A DNA stretch of 35,035 nt from Actinomycetota bacterium (GCA_020161795.1 JAIUOR010000043.1:1-35035); one strand, 5' to 3'. Positions 15,851-24,196 are shown, counted from the first letter of the stretch. Notes: a model not told the origin generated them from the sequence alone. Numbers and translations are program-made.

Positions 15851-17140
15851 TCACCCAAGCACGCCGGACCAGTACTCCTGGAGCGATGCCTGCGTCTGCT
15901 CCACTGTGGCCTCACCCTGGAGCAGCCGCACCAGGTTCTCATTGAGGTTCCGGTTCAGATCGAGCGCCTGCGGAAGGCCCTCGAGTTCGGTGACGAACTC
16001 GCTCTCCTGGTACACCTTGAAGGCCAGTTCGTACAGCGGATCGCCGTCGACGTACCCCGGAACCGAGTCCACACTGCCCGGGAAGCCGGTCGCCGCGGTC
16101 GCCAGTTCGGAGTTGATGTCGGTCGACATGACGTACTGGATCAGCTTCCAGGCCTCGGCCTTGTGCTCGCTGTTCTCGGCGATGCCCATGCCCCAGCTGG
16201 CGCCGGCGAGGCCGCGCTTGCCGGTGAACCCGTCCTCGGTCGGAACGAAGCCGATCGTGAAGTTGAGGTCGGGGTTCGACTCGCGGATCCCACCGATGTG
16301 GGCCAGCGAACCGTTCATCATGGCGTTCCGGCCGGCCGTGAACTCCTCGACCTTCTGCTGCTCGGCCTGCGTGAACGCGCCGGGCGTGATGAAGCCGCCG
16401 TCGTACTGCGCCTTCAGGAACTCAAGCCACTTGGCGATCTCCGGGGTCTGGAAGTTGGGCTTGCGGTCCTTCAGGAACCGGCCGCCCGACGCCCACAGCC
16501 AGGCCTGCGAATCGAATCCCGCCGGGGACTGGACGTTGATCGGCAGCGACCAGGCGAAGATGTTCTTGTCCGGGTCGGTGACCGCCTTGGCCGCGGCCTC
16601 GAACTCCGACCGGGTGTCCGGCAGTTCCGTGACTCCCGCGGCGTTCAGCAGATCGCTGTTGTAGTACATGGGGTAGGCGAAGTTGAGCGCCCGCACCATG
16701 TAGGTCGCTCCGTCGATCTGGTCATTGCTGACCAGCTGGGCCGGGTCGAAGCCCGCATCGTCCATGAGGGTGCTCAGGTTGGTGATCGCCCCCTGGGTCT
16801 TCAGGTCGTAGACGCTGGCGCCGTTGATCGCGACGATGTCGGCGAGCGTGCCCGCGGCCGCCGCAGCGGTCTGCAGATCGACGGTGGCCGAGTAGGGGTT
16901 GGAGATCAGGTTGACCTTGATCCCGGGGTTCGCCTCCTCGAAGCGATCCATCAGCCCCCGCATCATGCCCGGGGGCAGTTCCACCTCCCACCACTGGCTG
17001 AAGTCGAGCGTGATCTCCTCGCCTCCGCCCGGGGTCTGACCCGGGGTGCTGGCGTCCCCGCCGGAGCCGGACGAGCAACCCGCCAAAGCGAGGGTTGCCG
17101 CCAGCCCGAAAGCGGCGACTTTGGCAAGCATGCGCTGCAT
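15851..17140 (-). CDS. extracellular solute-binding lipoprotein of sugar ABC importer
   Basis: This lipid-anchored family 1 binding protein delivers a sugar to the permeases encoded downstream. The 429-residue precursor has a signal peptide MQRMLAKVAAFGLAATLALAGC with lipobox LAGC (Cys22), then a Gly/Ser/Thr linker. The mature part shows ITLDFSQWWEVELPPGMMRGLMDRFEEANPGIKVNL, a typical start of CUT1 binding proteins, and later GASWGMGIAENSEHKAEAWKLIQYVMS, the usual C-lobe helix. The ATG at 17140 is preceded by GAGGAGGAG. It is first in the operon, downstream of a large palindromic operator candidate. The ligand is unknown; the gene context favours a monosaccharide or polyol. Confidence 0.92.
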   Translation of the reverse strand: MQRMLAKVAAFGLAATLALAGCSSGSGGDASTPGQTPGGGEEITLDFSQWWEVELPPGMMRGLMDRFEEANPGIKVNLISNPYSATVDLQTAAAAAGTLADIVAINGASVYDLKTQGAITNLSTLMDDAGFDPAQLVSNDQIDGATYMVRALNFAYPMYYNSDLLNAAGVTELPDTRSEFEAAAKAVTDPDKNIFAWSLPINVQSPAGFDSQAWLWASGGRFLKDRKPNFQTPEIAKWLEFLKAQYDGGFITPGAFTQAEQQKVEEFTAGRNAMMNGSLAHIGGIRESNPDLNFTIGFVPTEDGFTGKRGLAGASWGMGIAENSEHKAEAWKLIQYVMSTDINSELATAATGFPGSVDSVPGYVDGDPLYELAFKVYQESEFVTELEGLPQALDLNRNLNENLVRLLQGEATVEQTQASLQEYWSGVLG

Positions 17141-17227
17141 GATTCATCTCCTCCTCGAGAACGGAAAGCCGTGTCATCGCGCAAGCATCTGAGCCCACGA
17201 GATCCGATCCATGGCCTGTTCAGACCC

Positions 17228-17273
17228 TATACGATAGATAACGAAAGCGGCAAGCTTCGTATCCATATCGTTA
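17228..17273. promoter_or_regulatory. operator-like palindrome upstream of the sugar ABC operon
   Basis: The left arm TATACGATAGATAACGAA (17228-17245) and the reverse complement of the right arm (17256-17273), TAACGATATGGATACGAA, match closely with two one-base shifts. Each arm thus holds two ACGA half-sites, and the centre is AGCGGCAAGC. It lies about 90 nt upstream of the binding-protein ATG in an AT-rich island. The DeoR-family protein encoded next to it is the natural candidate to bind; this is inference. Confidence 0.6.
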
Positions 17274-17495
17274 CGGGATGCTCGGGGACGCAGCCGGACA
17301 GCCGGCCCCGGCCCGTCGATGGCGTCCGGAGAAGCGCCGGCCGGACCCACGTAGACCAGCCGTCACATCCCCACGTTGAGCCGGCACTACACCTCGCTCG
17401 GATTGCCTGCCCACAAGGAACCCCGGCCGTCACCCGAAGCCGGCCTGATCGCGGAACCGATCCGCCCACGGACAACGAGGAACCGGGCTTGGAGG

Positions 17496-17518
17496 CCTCG
17501 AGCCGATCGGACTCGAGG
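17496..17518 (-). terminator. possible terminator after the second DeoR gene
   Basis: CCTCGAG and CTCGAGG form a perfect 7-bp stem with a 9-nt loop, 8 nt after the DeoR stop at 17526. No T-run follows. The rest of the 385-nt gap between the DeoR gene and the binding-protein gene (17141-17525) holds the palindrome at 17228-17273 and no recognisable gene. Confidence 0.4.
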
Positions 17519-17525
17519 GCGGCGC

Positions 17526-18302
17526 TCAGACGACGATGAGCTCGGCGCCGGTGGCGCGGATGGCCGCGCGGAGTTCCTCGGGCATGCCGTCGTCGGTGAC
17601 AACCGTGTTGAAGTCCGCGACGTTCATGACCTTGTGCCGGTCGTAGCTCGCCCACTTCGAGGAATCCGCGAGCAGCACCCGGCGGCGGGCCACCGCGGCG
17701 AGCGTCCGCTTGGATTCCGCGATGTCCAGCGATCCCTCGACGACGTCCTGATCGGAGTCGATGGCACCGGCCCCGAGGAAGGCAACGTGCCCGATCTCCC
17801 CCTCGATCCCCTGCTGGCGCGGCGACCCGACCGTCGCCATGATGCGGGAGACCGTGCGCCCCCCGAGAAGACGCACCTGTATGCCGTCGACATCCATCAG
17901 CGCGAGGGCGATGTTGATGCCGGGGGTGAACACCACGAGGTCGTTGCTGGCGGACAGCAGACGCGCCAGTTCGAAGACCGTCGAGCCCGAATCCAGAACC
18001 ACCGTCATCCCGTCGGTGACCATCCTGGCCGCTGCCGCGGCGATGCGCTGCTTCGCCTCCACGTTCTGGCTCGACCGGGCGTCGAATCCCATGAGCGGCG
18101 TCTCGGACATCGTCACCCCGCCGTGCACCCGGGCGACCCGGCCCTGCTTCTCCAGAGCGTCGAAGTCCCCCCGGATCGTCACGTCGGAGACCCCGAGCAT
18201 GGCCGCCAGATCGCGGGTGAGCACCGTGCCTTGCTCGAAGACCGCCGTCAGGATGGCGGCACGACGCTGGGATGCATGCACGCCCGACATGCTACTCAAC
18301 AT
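17526..18302 (-). CDS. DeoR/GlpR family transcriptional regulator
   Basis: This is a predicted repressor of the neighbouring sugar genes, sensing a phosphorylated sugar. The 258-residue protein has an N-terminal winged helix (RRAAILTAVFEQGTVLTRDLAAMLGVSDVTIRGDFDALEKQGRVARVHGG) and a C-terminal sensor domain with LDSGSTVFELARLL, FTPGINIA, LGGRTVSRIM, FLGAGAIDSDQDVVEGSLDIAESKRTLAAVA and ADSSKWASYDRHKV. The ATG at 18302 follows AGGCGGG; an internal ATG four codons later is possible. It lies between the FGGY kinase (113 nt upstream) and the binding-protein operon (385 nt downstream), all on the minus strand. It is clearly distinct from the FruR-like protein at 11262. Its ligand is unknown. Confidence 0.88.
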   Translation of the reverse strand: MLSSMSGVHASQRRAAILTAVFEQGTVLTRDLAAMLGVSDVTIRGDFDALEKQGRVARVHGGVTMSETPLMGFDARSSQNVEAKQRIAAAAARMVTDGMTVVLDSGSTVFELARLLSASNDLVVFTPGINIALALMDVDGIQVRLLGGRTVSRIMATVGSPRQQGIEGEIGHVAFLGAGAIDSDQDVVEGSLDIAESKRTLAAVARRRVLLADSSKWASYDRHKVMNVADFNTVVTDDGMPEELRAAIRATGAELIVV

Positions 18303-18415
18303 GACCCGCCTGGTGCGGAAGATATGCGCGCCGATTACGCAGGATGCTCACTTCCGCTCGCGCCCGGGACCGGGCCGGAAGGCCTGGACGATCCGCTGCC
18401 GGACGGACAGGAGTC

Positions 18416-19852
18416 TCACTCCGCTGCTGCGTCGGAGAGCCGTCGGCCGGCCCGATCCATGTCGGCCGTCGAACCCGGTGACACCCGGATCCGCTCCGCG
18501 CCGGGCATCAGACTCGGCTCCGTCCACCAGCCGCAGGCCGTTCCCACCATCGCCGCGCAGCCCCGGGTGGCGGTCTCCTGAACCACCGAGACCTCGATCG
18601 GCCGCGTCGCCAGGGCAGCCTTGCCCGCGCGCCAGCGAGGCGAGCGCAGGCCGCCCCCGGTCAGCACCCTGACCCCCTGGGCCCCGGTGACCTCGCGCAC
18701 CAGGGCCTCGCCACGTTGGGCCAGCAGAACATAGAGATCGACGAGTTCGCCCCACATGGCAGCGTCGTAGTCGACGTCGAGCGGTCGGCCCGCCTCCAGG
18801 CGCAGGGACATCTCGTCCTTCATGCGCAGCGGGACGGCGGGAGCGGGTGCCAGGCGGTCGAGTTCCTCGCGGGTGACCTCCGCCCGGTCGAGGAAGGCCC
18901 GCATGGCCAGCCCGGGGCGCATGCGCTCCCAGACGACCAGGAGGTCACCCGTCGGGGGCCACATCTCGACGCTCACGTAGGGATCGCTCGCGAGCAGGTC
19001 GGCCACCCTCGAACGCACCTCCGCGGGACCGGCCTGCTGCATCACGGCGATGATGGCCTCGCCGGTGCCCATCGAGTCGGCGACCTCGTCCGAGGTGATG
19101 CCCGCCCCCACCGCGGCCACCGGATGGTCGTGGCCGGCGATCATCACCGGCGCTCCCTCGGCTATCCCCAGCCGGGCCGCGAGGTCACCCGTTGCCGGGC
19201 TCCAGGCCCCCGGGTGCCGTACCGGTGGGGGGACGACGCGCGCCAGCCCGGCCGCCGCCCACACCTGGTGGAGATAGCTCCGGTCATGGATGTCGTAGAC
19301 ACCGCCGGTCGTCGCCAGCCCGGCCTCGTTCCAGACCTCTCCGGTCAGCTGCCACGCCAGCGCGCCACAGATACCGAGGAAGGTGCCTTCCGGGACGGTC
19401 ACCCCCGAACGGGCCAGGTGGCCGAGCTTGGCGACGGTGGAGGCGATCCGGAGGTGACCCCCGGTGCGCTCCCGCAGCTCGGACGGGCGCCACCTGCGTT
19501 CGAGGTCCTCGACGACCTCCGCCCCACGCGAGTCGTACCAGGACGGAAAGGCGAGGTCGGCCAGGGCGCCCGCCGACAGCACGGTTCCGACCTCGCCCAT
19601 GGAGGTCATGGCGACGCCGACAGCGCTGCGATTCGGCCACCGCAGGGCGGCGATCGCGCGCTGGGCGGCGTCGAGCATGCCGCCGACCAGGAAGTCGTCC
19701 CCCTCCGGGCCTGAGAACAGCGGCGTCGGGAGGGCGGTGCTGGCCACGAGCGCACCATCGCGACCGTAGGCGGCGGCCTTGATCCGGGAGCTTCCGAAGT
19801 CCACGCCAACGACCACCTGCTCACCCGAATCGCGGCCCGGAGAGCTAGTCAT
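18416..19852 (-). CDS. FGGY-family carbohydrate kinase
   Basis: This is predicted to phosphorylate a ketose or polyol with ATP in the cytoplasm after ABC import. The 478-residue protein has the N-terminal ATPase strand VVVGVDFGSSRIKAAAYGRDG, an SWYDSRG segment of the sugar site, EVWNEAGLATTGGVYDI, IAGHDHPVAAVGAG, the phosphate loop DSMGTGEAI, and the C-terminal adenosine motif VLTGGGLRSPRWRAGKAAL. The length matches the family. The ATG at 19852 is chosen because the family starts just after it; no Shine-Dalgarno is evident and an upstream ATG at 19888 is possible. It is divergent from the aldolase at 19983 and upstream of the DeoR gene. The substrate cannot be assigned; xylulose-, ribulose- and fructose-type substrates are all possible. 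Confidence 0.87.
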   Translation of the reverse strand: MTSSPGRDSGEQVVVGVDFGSSRIKAAAYGRDGALVASTALPTPLFSGPEGDDFLVGGMLDAAQRAIAALRWPNRSAVGVAMTSMGEVGTVLSAGALADLAFPSWYDSRGAEVVEDLERRWRPSELRERTGGHLRIASTVAKLGHLARSGVTVPEGTFLGICGALAWQLTGEVWNEAGLATTGGVYDIHDRSYLHQVWAAAGLARVVPPPVRHPGAWSPATGDLAARLGIAEGAPVMIAGHDHPVAAVGAGITSDEVADSMGTGEAIIAVMQQAGPAEVRSRVADLLASDPYVSVEMWPPTGDLLVVWERMRPGLAMRAFLDRAEVTREELDRLAPAPAVPLRMKDEMSLRLEAGRPLDVDYDAAMWGELVDLYVLLAQRGEALVREVTGAQGVRVLTGGGLRSPRWRAGKAALATRPIEVSVVQETATRGCAAMVGTACGWWTEPSLMPGAERIRVSPGSTADMDRAGRRLSDAAAE

Positions 19853-19982
19853 GGCAGTTAAACGAAATGAAACCAAACCCATTACCATGCATTCTGTTAT
19901 GATACCTCACGTGCGTCGGCCATACACCAGGGCCAGGGAGGGCGCCTGCCTTCACCCGCACCAGTACCAGAAAGGCAGCCTC
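19853..19982. promoter_or_regulatory. divergent promoter region, FGGY kinase / aldolase
   Basis: This AT-rich 130-nt spacer separates divergent genes. On the plus strand TGTTATGAT (19895-19903) is a good extended -10 for the aldolase gene, giving a leader of about 70 nt. TTAAACGAAATGAAACC (19858-19874), close to the kinase start, repeats an ACGAAA step also seen in the palindrome at 17228-17273 and may be a second site for the same DeoR regulator. No clear -35 is seen. Confidence 0.5.
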
Positions 19983-20987
19983 ATGACACTGTGCACTCTC
20001 CGCGAGGTGCTCGATCACGCCCGGCGCGGCGGCTACGGCGTCGGCGCATTCAACGTGACCGACATCGAACAGGTCGAGGCAGTCCTTGACGCGGCACGGC
20101 GCACGCAGTCCCCGGTCATCGTCCAGACGATCGCCGGTGCCTCCGCCTTCGCCTCCGACGAGCTGTACTGGGATCTGCTGCTGCGCACGGTCGACCACTA
20201 CCCGGACGTCCCCGTGGTGGTGCACCTGGACCACGGGCCGGACGCCGAGACCTGCCTGCGCGCGATCGAGGCGGGATTCTCCAGCGTCATGATCGACGGC
20301 AGCCTCGATCCGGTCACCCACCAGCCGACCACCTTCGACGAGAACATCGCGGTCACCCGCCAGGTGGTGGAGTACGCGCACGCCCGGGGAGTCTCGGTCG
20401 AGGGCGAACTGGGCACCATCGGCGGTTCGAAGGACGGCGCCACCCACGCCGAGATCATCCTGGCCGACCCCGACGAGGCGGCGGAGTTCGTCGCGCGCAC
20501 CGGCGTCGATGCGCTGGCCGTGGCGATCGGCACCTCGCACGGGGCCTACAAGTTCACCAGCCCGCCGGATTCCACCGTCCTGCACATGGATCTCATCGTC
20601 GAGATCGCCGAACGCATCCCGGACACCCACCTGGTGATGCACGGCTCGTCCTCGCTCCCCGCGCACCTGCGCGAGATCATCAACGCGCACGGCGGCAACC
20701 TCCCGGAATCCTGGGGTGTGCCCGAGGACGAGAAGGCGCGCTCGACCAAGCTGGGCGTGACCAAGATCAACCAGGGCATGGATTCCCACATGGCCTACGC
20801 GGCGGCCATGCGCGCGGCGCTGGCCTCGGATCCGCTGGCCGCCGACCCCGCGCCGGCCGCGAGCGCCGGACGGGCGGCGATGTCGGAGATCATCGCCGAG
20901 CGAATGGAGGTCTTCGGGCAGGCCGGTCGAGCCCGGGACTACACCGCCACCGCCTTCCGGTCCCCGGCTGCCGGCACCATCGCCTGA
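19983..20987 (+). CDS. class II fructose-bisphosphate aldolase (copy 2)
   Basis: This is a zinc-dependent ketose-bisphosphate aldolase. The 334-residue protein starts MTLCTLREVLDHARRGGYGVGAFNV and shows VHLDHGPD (catalytic Asp and zinc His), GFSSVMIDGSLDP, EGELGTIGGSKDG, GTSHGAYKF and MHGSSS (zinc His residues), and KLGVTKINQGMDSHMAYA. The insertion INAHGGNLPESWGVPEDEKAR resembles the class IIB (Calvin-cycle subtype) form, unlike the shorter copy at 12997-13917. The ATG at 19983 has AAAGG upstream. It is divergent from the FGGY kinase and ends before a strong bidirectional terminator. Having two different class II aldolases 6 kb apart suggests different substrates. Confidence 0.88.
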   Translation: MTLCTLREVLDHARRGGYGVGAFNVTDIEQVEAVLDAARRTQSPVIVQTIAGASAFASDELYWDLLLRTVDHYPDVPVVVHLDHGPDAETCLRAIEAGFSSVMIDGSLDPVTHQPTTFDENIAVTRQVVEYAHARGVSVEGELGTIGGSKDGATHAEIILADPDEAAEFVARTGVDALAVAIGTSHGAYKFTSPPDSTVLHMDLIVEIAERIPDTHLVMHGSSSLPAHLREIINAHGGNLPESWGVPEDEKARSTKLGVTKINQGMDSHMAYAAAMRAALASDPLAADPAPAASAGRAAMSEIIAERMEVFGQAGRARDYTATAFRSPAAGTIA

Positions 20988-21040
20988 GTCGCCCACCGCG
21001 ACAGGCACCCCGCCACCGGCGTGATGGTCGGGCTGAGCGC

Positions 21041-21080
21041 CAGGAGGCCCCGTCACCGCGATCGGTGGCGGGGCCTCCTG
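21041..21080. terminator. bidirectional terminator between aldolase and MDR dehydrogenase genes
   Basis: CAGGAGGCCCCGTCACC (21041-21057) pairs with GGTGGCGGGGCCTCCTG (21064-21080) over 17 bp with one wobble pair and a 6-nt loop. It sits between two convergent genes, where a shared terminator is expected. There is little T-tract, as is common at high GC. Confidence 0.8.
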
Positions 21081-21091
21081 CCTCCCACTGG

Positions 21092-22135
21092 CTACGGCTC
21101 GACGGTCACCTTGATCGCCTTGCCGGCAGCCACGATCTCGAAGGCCTCCAGCGCGCGCTCCAGCGGCAGGTGGACGGTGATCAGGTCCTTCACCGGCACC
21201 ACCCCGGAGGCGATGTACTCCAGCGCCTGGCGGTTGTGTTCGGGAGCTGAGCCGTTGGCGCCGTGGATGTGCAACTGGCGGTAGTGCACCAGGTTGGAAT
21301 CGCAGCTGATGGTCGGATTGGTCTTCGGCAGGCCGCCGAAGAACGAGATCCGCCCATTCCGGGCAGCCATCGCGATCGCCTGTTCCTGGGTGACGTTGGC
21401 GGCCGTCGCCGTGATCACCACGTCGGCGCCCCGGCCATCGGTCAGTCGCATCACCTCGGCCACAACATCGGTCGTGGCCGCGTTGATGGTCACCTCCGGC
21501 TGCACGGCAGCCGCCGACATCTCCAGCCGTTCGGCGTTGACGTCGACCAGGATGATCCGCCCGGCACCGTGGACGCCTCGGGCGATCCGGGTGTGGATGC
21601 ACCCGATCGGCCCCGCGCCGAAGATCACCACGGTGTCCCCCGCCTCGATCCCGAGCAACTGCTGGGCATTGATCGCGCAGGCGAAGGGCTCGGCGGCCGA
21701 CGCCTCGTCGAAGCCGACGCCTTCGGGAATCCGGTTGAGCCCGTCCACCTTCAGCACCGCGTGCGGGACGACCATGTACTCCGCGAACCCGCCGTCGTAC
21801 TGGTAGCCCATCGAGGTCTGGTTGGCGCAGACCGCCATCCAGCCCTTGCGGCACTCGTGACACTCCCCGCAGGGGATGGCGGCGATCACCTGCGCCCGGT
21901 CGCCCACCGACCAGCCGGCCACGTTCGCGCCGACCTCGGCCACCTCGCCGGCCACCTCGTGACCCAGCACCCGGGGTGGGGTGAGGTTCTGGTGACCGTT
22001 GTGGAAGAGCTTCACGTCCGTGCCGCAGGTGGAGCAGTTGCGGACGCGAAGCAGCACCTCGTCGTCGGTGATCTCGGGGATCGGGGCGTCCTCGATCCGG
22101 ACGTCGCCGGGAGCGTAGAACCGCAGAACCTTCAT
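21092..22135 (-). CDS. zinc-dependent MDR polyol(-phosphate) dehydrogenase
   Basis: This medium-chain NAD(P)-dependent dehydrogenase probably oxidises a polyol or polyol phosphate to a ketose. The 347-residue protein has the catalytic zinc ligands Cys37 (STCGTD), His59-Glu60 (LGHEVAGEV) and Glu149 (AAEPFAC). The structural zinc lobe has Cys89, 92, 95 and 103 (PCGECHECRKGWMAVC), and the Rossmann motif GAGPIG is at 173-178. It is closest in pattern to sorbitol, threonine and galactitol-1-phosphate dehydrogenases. The ATG lies 1 nt after the EIIA stop, with GGGGAGGG before it, so it is the last gene of the PTS operon. It stands where a mannitol-1-phosphate dehydrogenase (MtlD, an unrelated family) would be expected. 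Confidence 0.87.
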   Translation of the reverse strand: MKVLRFYAPGDVRIEDAPIPEITDDEVLLRVRNCSTCGTDVKLFHNGHQNLTPPRVLGHEVAGEVAEVGANVAGWSVGDRAQVIAAIPCGECHECRKGWMAVCANQTSMGYQYDGGFAEYMVVPHAVLKVDGLNRIPEGVGFDEASAAEPFACAINAQQLLGIEAGDTVVIFGAGPIGCIHTRIARGVHGAGRIILVDVNAERLEMSAAAVQPEVTINAATTDVVAEVMRLTDGRGADVVITATAANVTQEQAIAMAARNGRISFFGGLPKTNPTISCDSNLVHYRQLHIHGANGSAPEHNRQALEYIASGVVPVKDLITVHLPLERALEAFEIVAAGKAIKVTVEP

Positions 22136-22136
22136 C

Positions 22137-22580
22137 TCAGCCCTCCCCGCCCGGATTCAGCAGCCGGAGCACCTCGTCCACCGAACCGGTGGTACGCAGG
22201 CGTTCGGCGGCATCGGCTTCCATCAGCTGTTCGGCCAGCGCCGCCAGGATCTCCAGGTGGTCGTCGGCCGCCGAGGCGATCGGGATGCAGACCTTGACCT
22301 CATTGCCATCCCAGTCGATGCCGTCCGGGAACTGCAGGAACCCCAGCGCGGGCGCCTTGATGAAACCGCGCGACTCGTTGGTGCCGTGCGGGATCGCCAC
22401 CCCCTCGCCGACATAGGTCGACACCTGCAGTTCCCGGGCGAACATGCCGTCGATGTACTCCGGGGCCACCGCCCCGGCCTCGATCAGCACCTGGCCGCAC
22501 AGCCGGATGGCTTCGTCCTTGGCGACGGATGCCAGCCCGAGGCGCACCGAGCCCGGCGCGAGGATCGAGTCGTGGGACAT
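22137..22580 (-). CDS. mtlF: PTS mannitol-type EIIA component
   Basis: This cytoplasmic EIIA transfers phosphate from HPr to the EIIB domain encoded upstream. The 147-residue protein matches MtlF in length and has the active-site block YVGEGVAIPHGTNES with His65, preceded by EYIDGMFARE and followed by FPDGIDWDGNEVKVCIPIA and DDHLEILAALAEQLME. The ATG at 22580 has GGAG 7 nt upstream; an in-frame ATG at 22607 lies almost at the upstream stop and lacks a ribosome site. It is 28 nt downstream of the EIICB gene and 1 nt from the dehydrogenase gene, so one operon is clear. A fructose-family EIIA is the nearest alternative. Confidence 0.9.
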   Translation of the reverse strand: MSHDSILAPGSVRLGLASVAKDEAIRLCGQVLIEAGAVAPEYIDGMFARELQVSTYVGEGVAIPHGTNESRGFIKAPALGFLQFPDGIDWDGNEVKVCIPIASAADDHLEILAALAEQLMEADAAERLRTTGSVDEVLRLLNPGGEG

Positions 22581-22608
22581 CTGTGTTCTCCGTTCTGGGT
22601 CAGTCACG

Positions 22609-24132
22609 TCAGCTGTTCACCGGCGCGCCGTTGGCCTGCCTGATCATCTCGACCACTTCGTCATACTTCGGGCTGCCGATGAAATTGTCCACCGCGACGT
22701 GCACCGCCGAGGGGGTCGGCTGGCTGGCCCGGTCGAGCAGATCCTTGTGGGTCACCACCACGTCGAAGGTGTCCTCGAGGTTGGCGATGGCCTTGTTCAC
22801 CACCGTGACGTCGGCGTAGCCGGCATCCTTGATCTTCTTGCGCAGCACCGAGGCGCCCATGGCGGACGAGCCCATGCCGGCATCGCAGGCGAAGACGATG
22901 GAGGTGATCGGACCGCTCGCGGCACCGGCTGACAGCAGGCCCGACAGCGCGTCGGAGCTCTTGCCCTTGTTCGCCTCGGTCTGGCTGATCGCGGCGCTGA
23001 ACTTCTCATCGTTGGCCGCCTCGGCAGCGAGGTCGCGCTTGCGCGACGCCCGCAGGATGACGGCGGCGATCAGGAAGCTCACCGCGGCCGACAGGACGAC
23101 GGACGCCAGCACGGCGAAGTAGGCTCCCGGCGCAATCTGGGCGACCACCGCGAGGATGCTCCCCGGAGCCGCCGGCGCCCGGAGCGCGCCGCCCAGCAAC
23201 ATGTTGGTGGTGACGCCGGTCATGCCGCCGCCGATCAGGGCCAGGATGAGGGCCGGCTTCATCAGCGCGTAGGGGAAGTAGACCTCGTGGATGCCACCGA
23301 TGAACTGGATGAACGCGGCGCCCGGGGCCGATGCCCTGGCGGCGCCGATCCCGAAGACGGTGAAGGCCAGCAGCAGGCCGACACCCGGGCCGGGGTTGGC
23401 CTCCAGCAGGAACAGGATCGACTTGCCGGTCGCCGATGCCTCCTGGGTGCCCAGCGGGGTCAGCACGCCGTGGTTGATGGCGTTGTTGAGGAAGAAGACC
23501 TTGGCCGGCTCGATGATGATGCTCGCGACCGGCAGCAGGTGGCTGTCGACCAGGAACTGCACCGCGGAGCTCAGCACGTTCATGATGCCGTTCACGATCC
23601 AGGCCAGCGGGTAGAACCCGATGATCGCCAGCACGAAGCCCCAGATGCCGGCCGAGAACATGTTGACCAGCATCTCCAGGCCGGCCTTGATCTTGTCCTC
23701 CCACAGCCGGTCGAGCCACCTCATGCTGTACGCCGCGAGCGGAGCCATGATCATCGCGCCGATGAACATGTGCACCTGGCCGAGTTCCTTGCTGCCGGCC
23801 GGCAGGGACGCGTTGAACTGCGCGATGAGCAGGTCGGAGCCGGCGATCACGCCGAAGGTGCCGATCGCCGCCACGACAGCGCCCCGCACGCCGTAGACCA
23901 TGTGCCCGCCGGTGTAGGCGATCAGGATCGGGAGCAGGTAGTGAATGAACGGACCCACGATCGTCGCGAGGTCCGCGTTGGGGGTGAAGCCATCACCGAT
24001 GAAGAACATCGTGAAGATGCCCCACGCGATGAGCGCAGGGAGGTTGGGCATGATCATGCCCGACAAGAAGGTGCCGAACTTCTGTACCGCTACTCGGGCC
24101 GAACCCTTCGGCGCCGTGACTTCCGTAGTCAT
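22609..24132 (-). CDS. mtlA: PTS mannitol transporter subunit IICB
   Basis: This membrane permease imports and phosphorylates a hexitol, most likely mannitol. The 507-residue protein has an N-terminal EIIC domain (about 15-360) with several helices, the mannitol-type motifs NNAINHGV (216-223), LLEANPGPG (242-250) and GGIHEVYFPY (279-288). A charged linker and a C-terminal EIIB domain follow, with the phosphocysteine at 416 in VFACDAGMGSSAMGA. The EIIA domain is separate (mtlF), as in many Gram-positives. The ATG at 24132 is preceded by AGGGGA. It is the first gene of the operon, behind a good promoter. Mannitol is the likely substrate, although the dehydrogenase in the operon leaves another polyol open. 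Confidence 0.93.
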   Translation of the reverse strand: MTTEVTAPKGSARVAVQKFGTFLSGMIMPNLPALIAWGIFTMFFIGDGFTPNADLATIVGPFIHYLLPILIAYTGGHMVYGVRGAVVAAIGTFGVIAGSDLLIAQFNASLPAGSKELGQVHMFIGAMIMAPLAAYSMRWLDRLWEDKIKAGLEMLVNMFSAGIWGFVLAIIGFYPLAWIVNGIMNVLSSAVQFLVDSHLLPVASIIIEPAKVFFLNNAINHGVLTPLGTQEASATGKSILFLLEANPGPGVGLLLAFTVFGIGAARASAPGAAFIQFIGGIHEVYFPYALMKPALILALIGGGMTGVTTNMLLGGALRAPAAPGSILAVVAQIAPGAYFAVLASVVLSAAVSFLIAAVILRASRKRDLAAEAANDEKFSAAISQTEANKGKSSDALSGLLSAGAASGPITSIVFACDAGMGSSAMGASVLRKKIKDAGYADVTVVNKAIANLEDTFDVVVTHKDLLDRASQPTPSAVHVAVDNFIGSPKYDEVVEMIRQANGAPVNS

Positions 24133-24196
24133 GTGAATCCCCTAGACGTCGTTGCCAACTGGGAACTCCGGGCGGTCGCTCGGAGTGCTAACCAGG

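Noticed and set aside
21041-21080. Long GC inverted repeat as a possible insertion-sequence end
   Set aside because: No transposase or target duplication nearby; placement between convergent genes fits a shared terminator.
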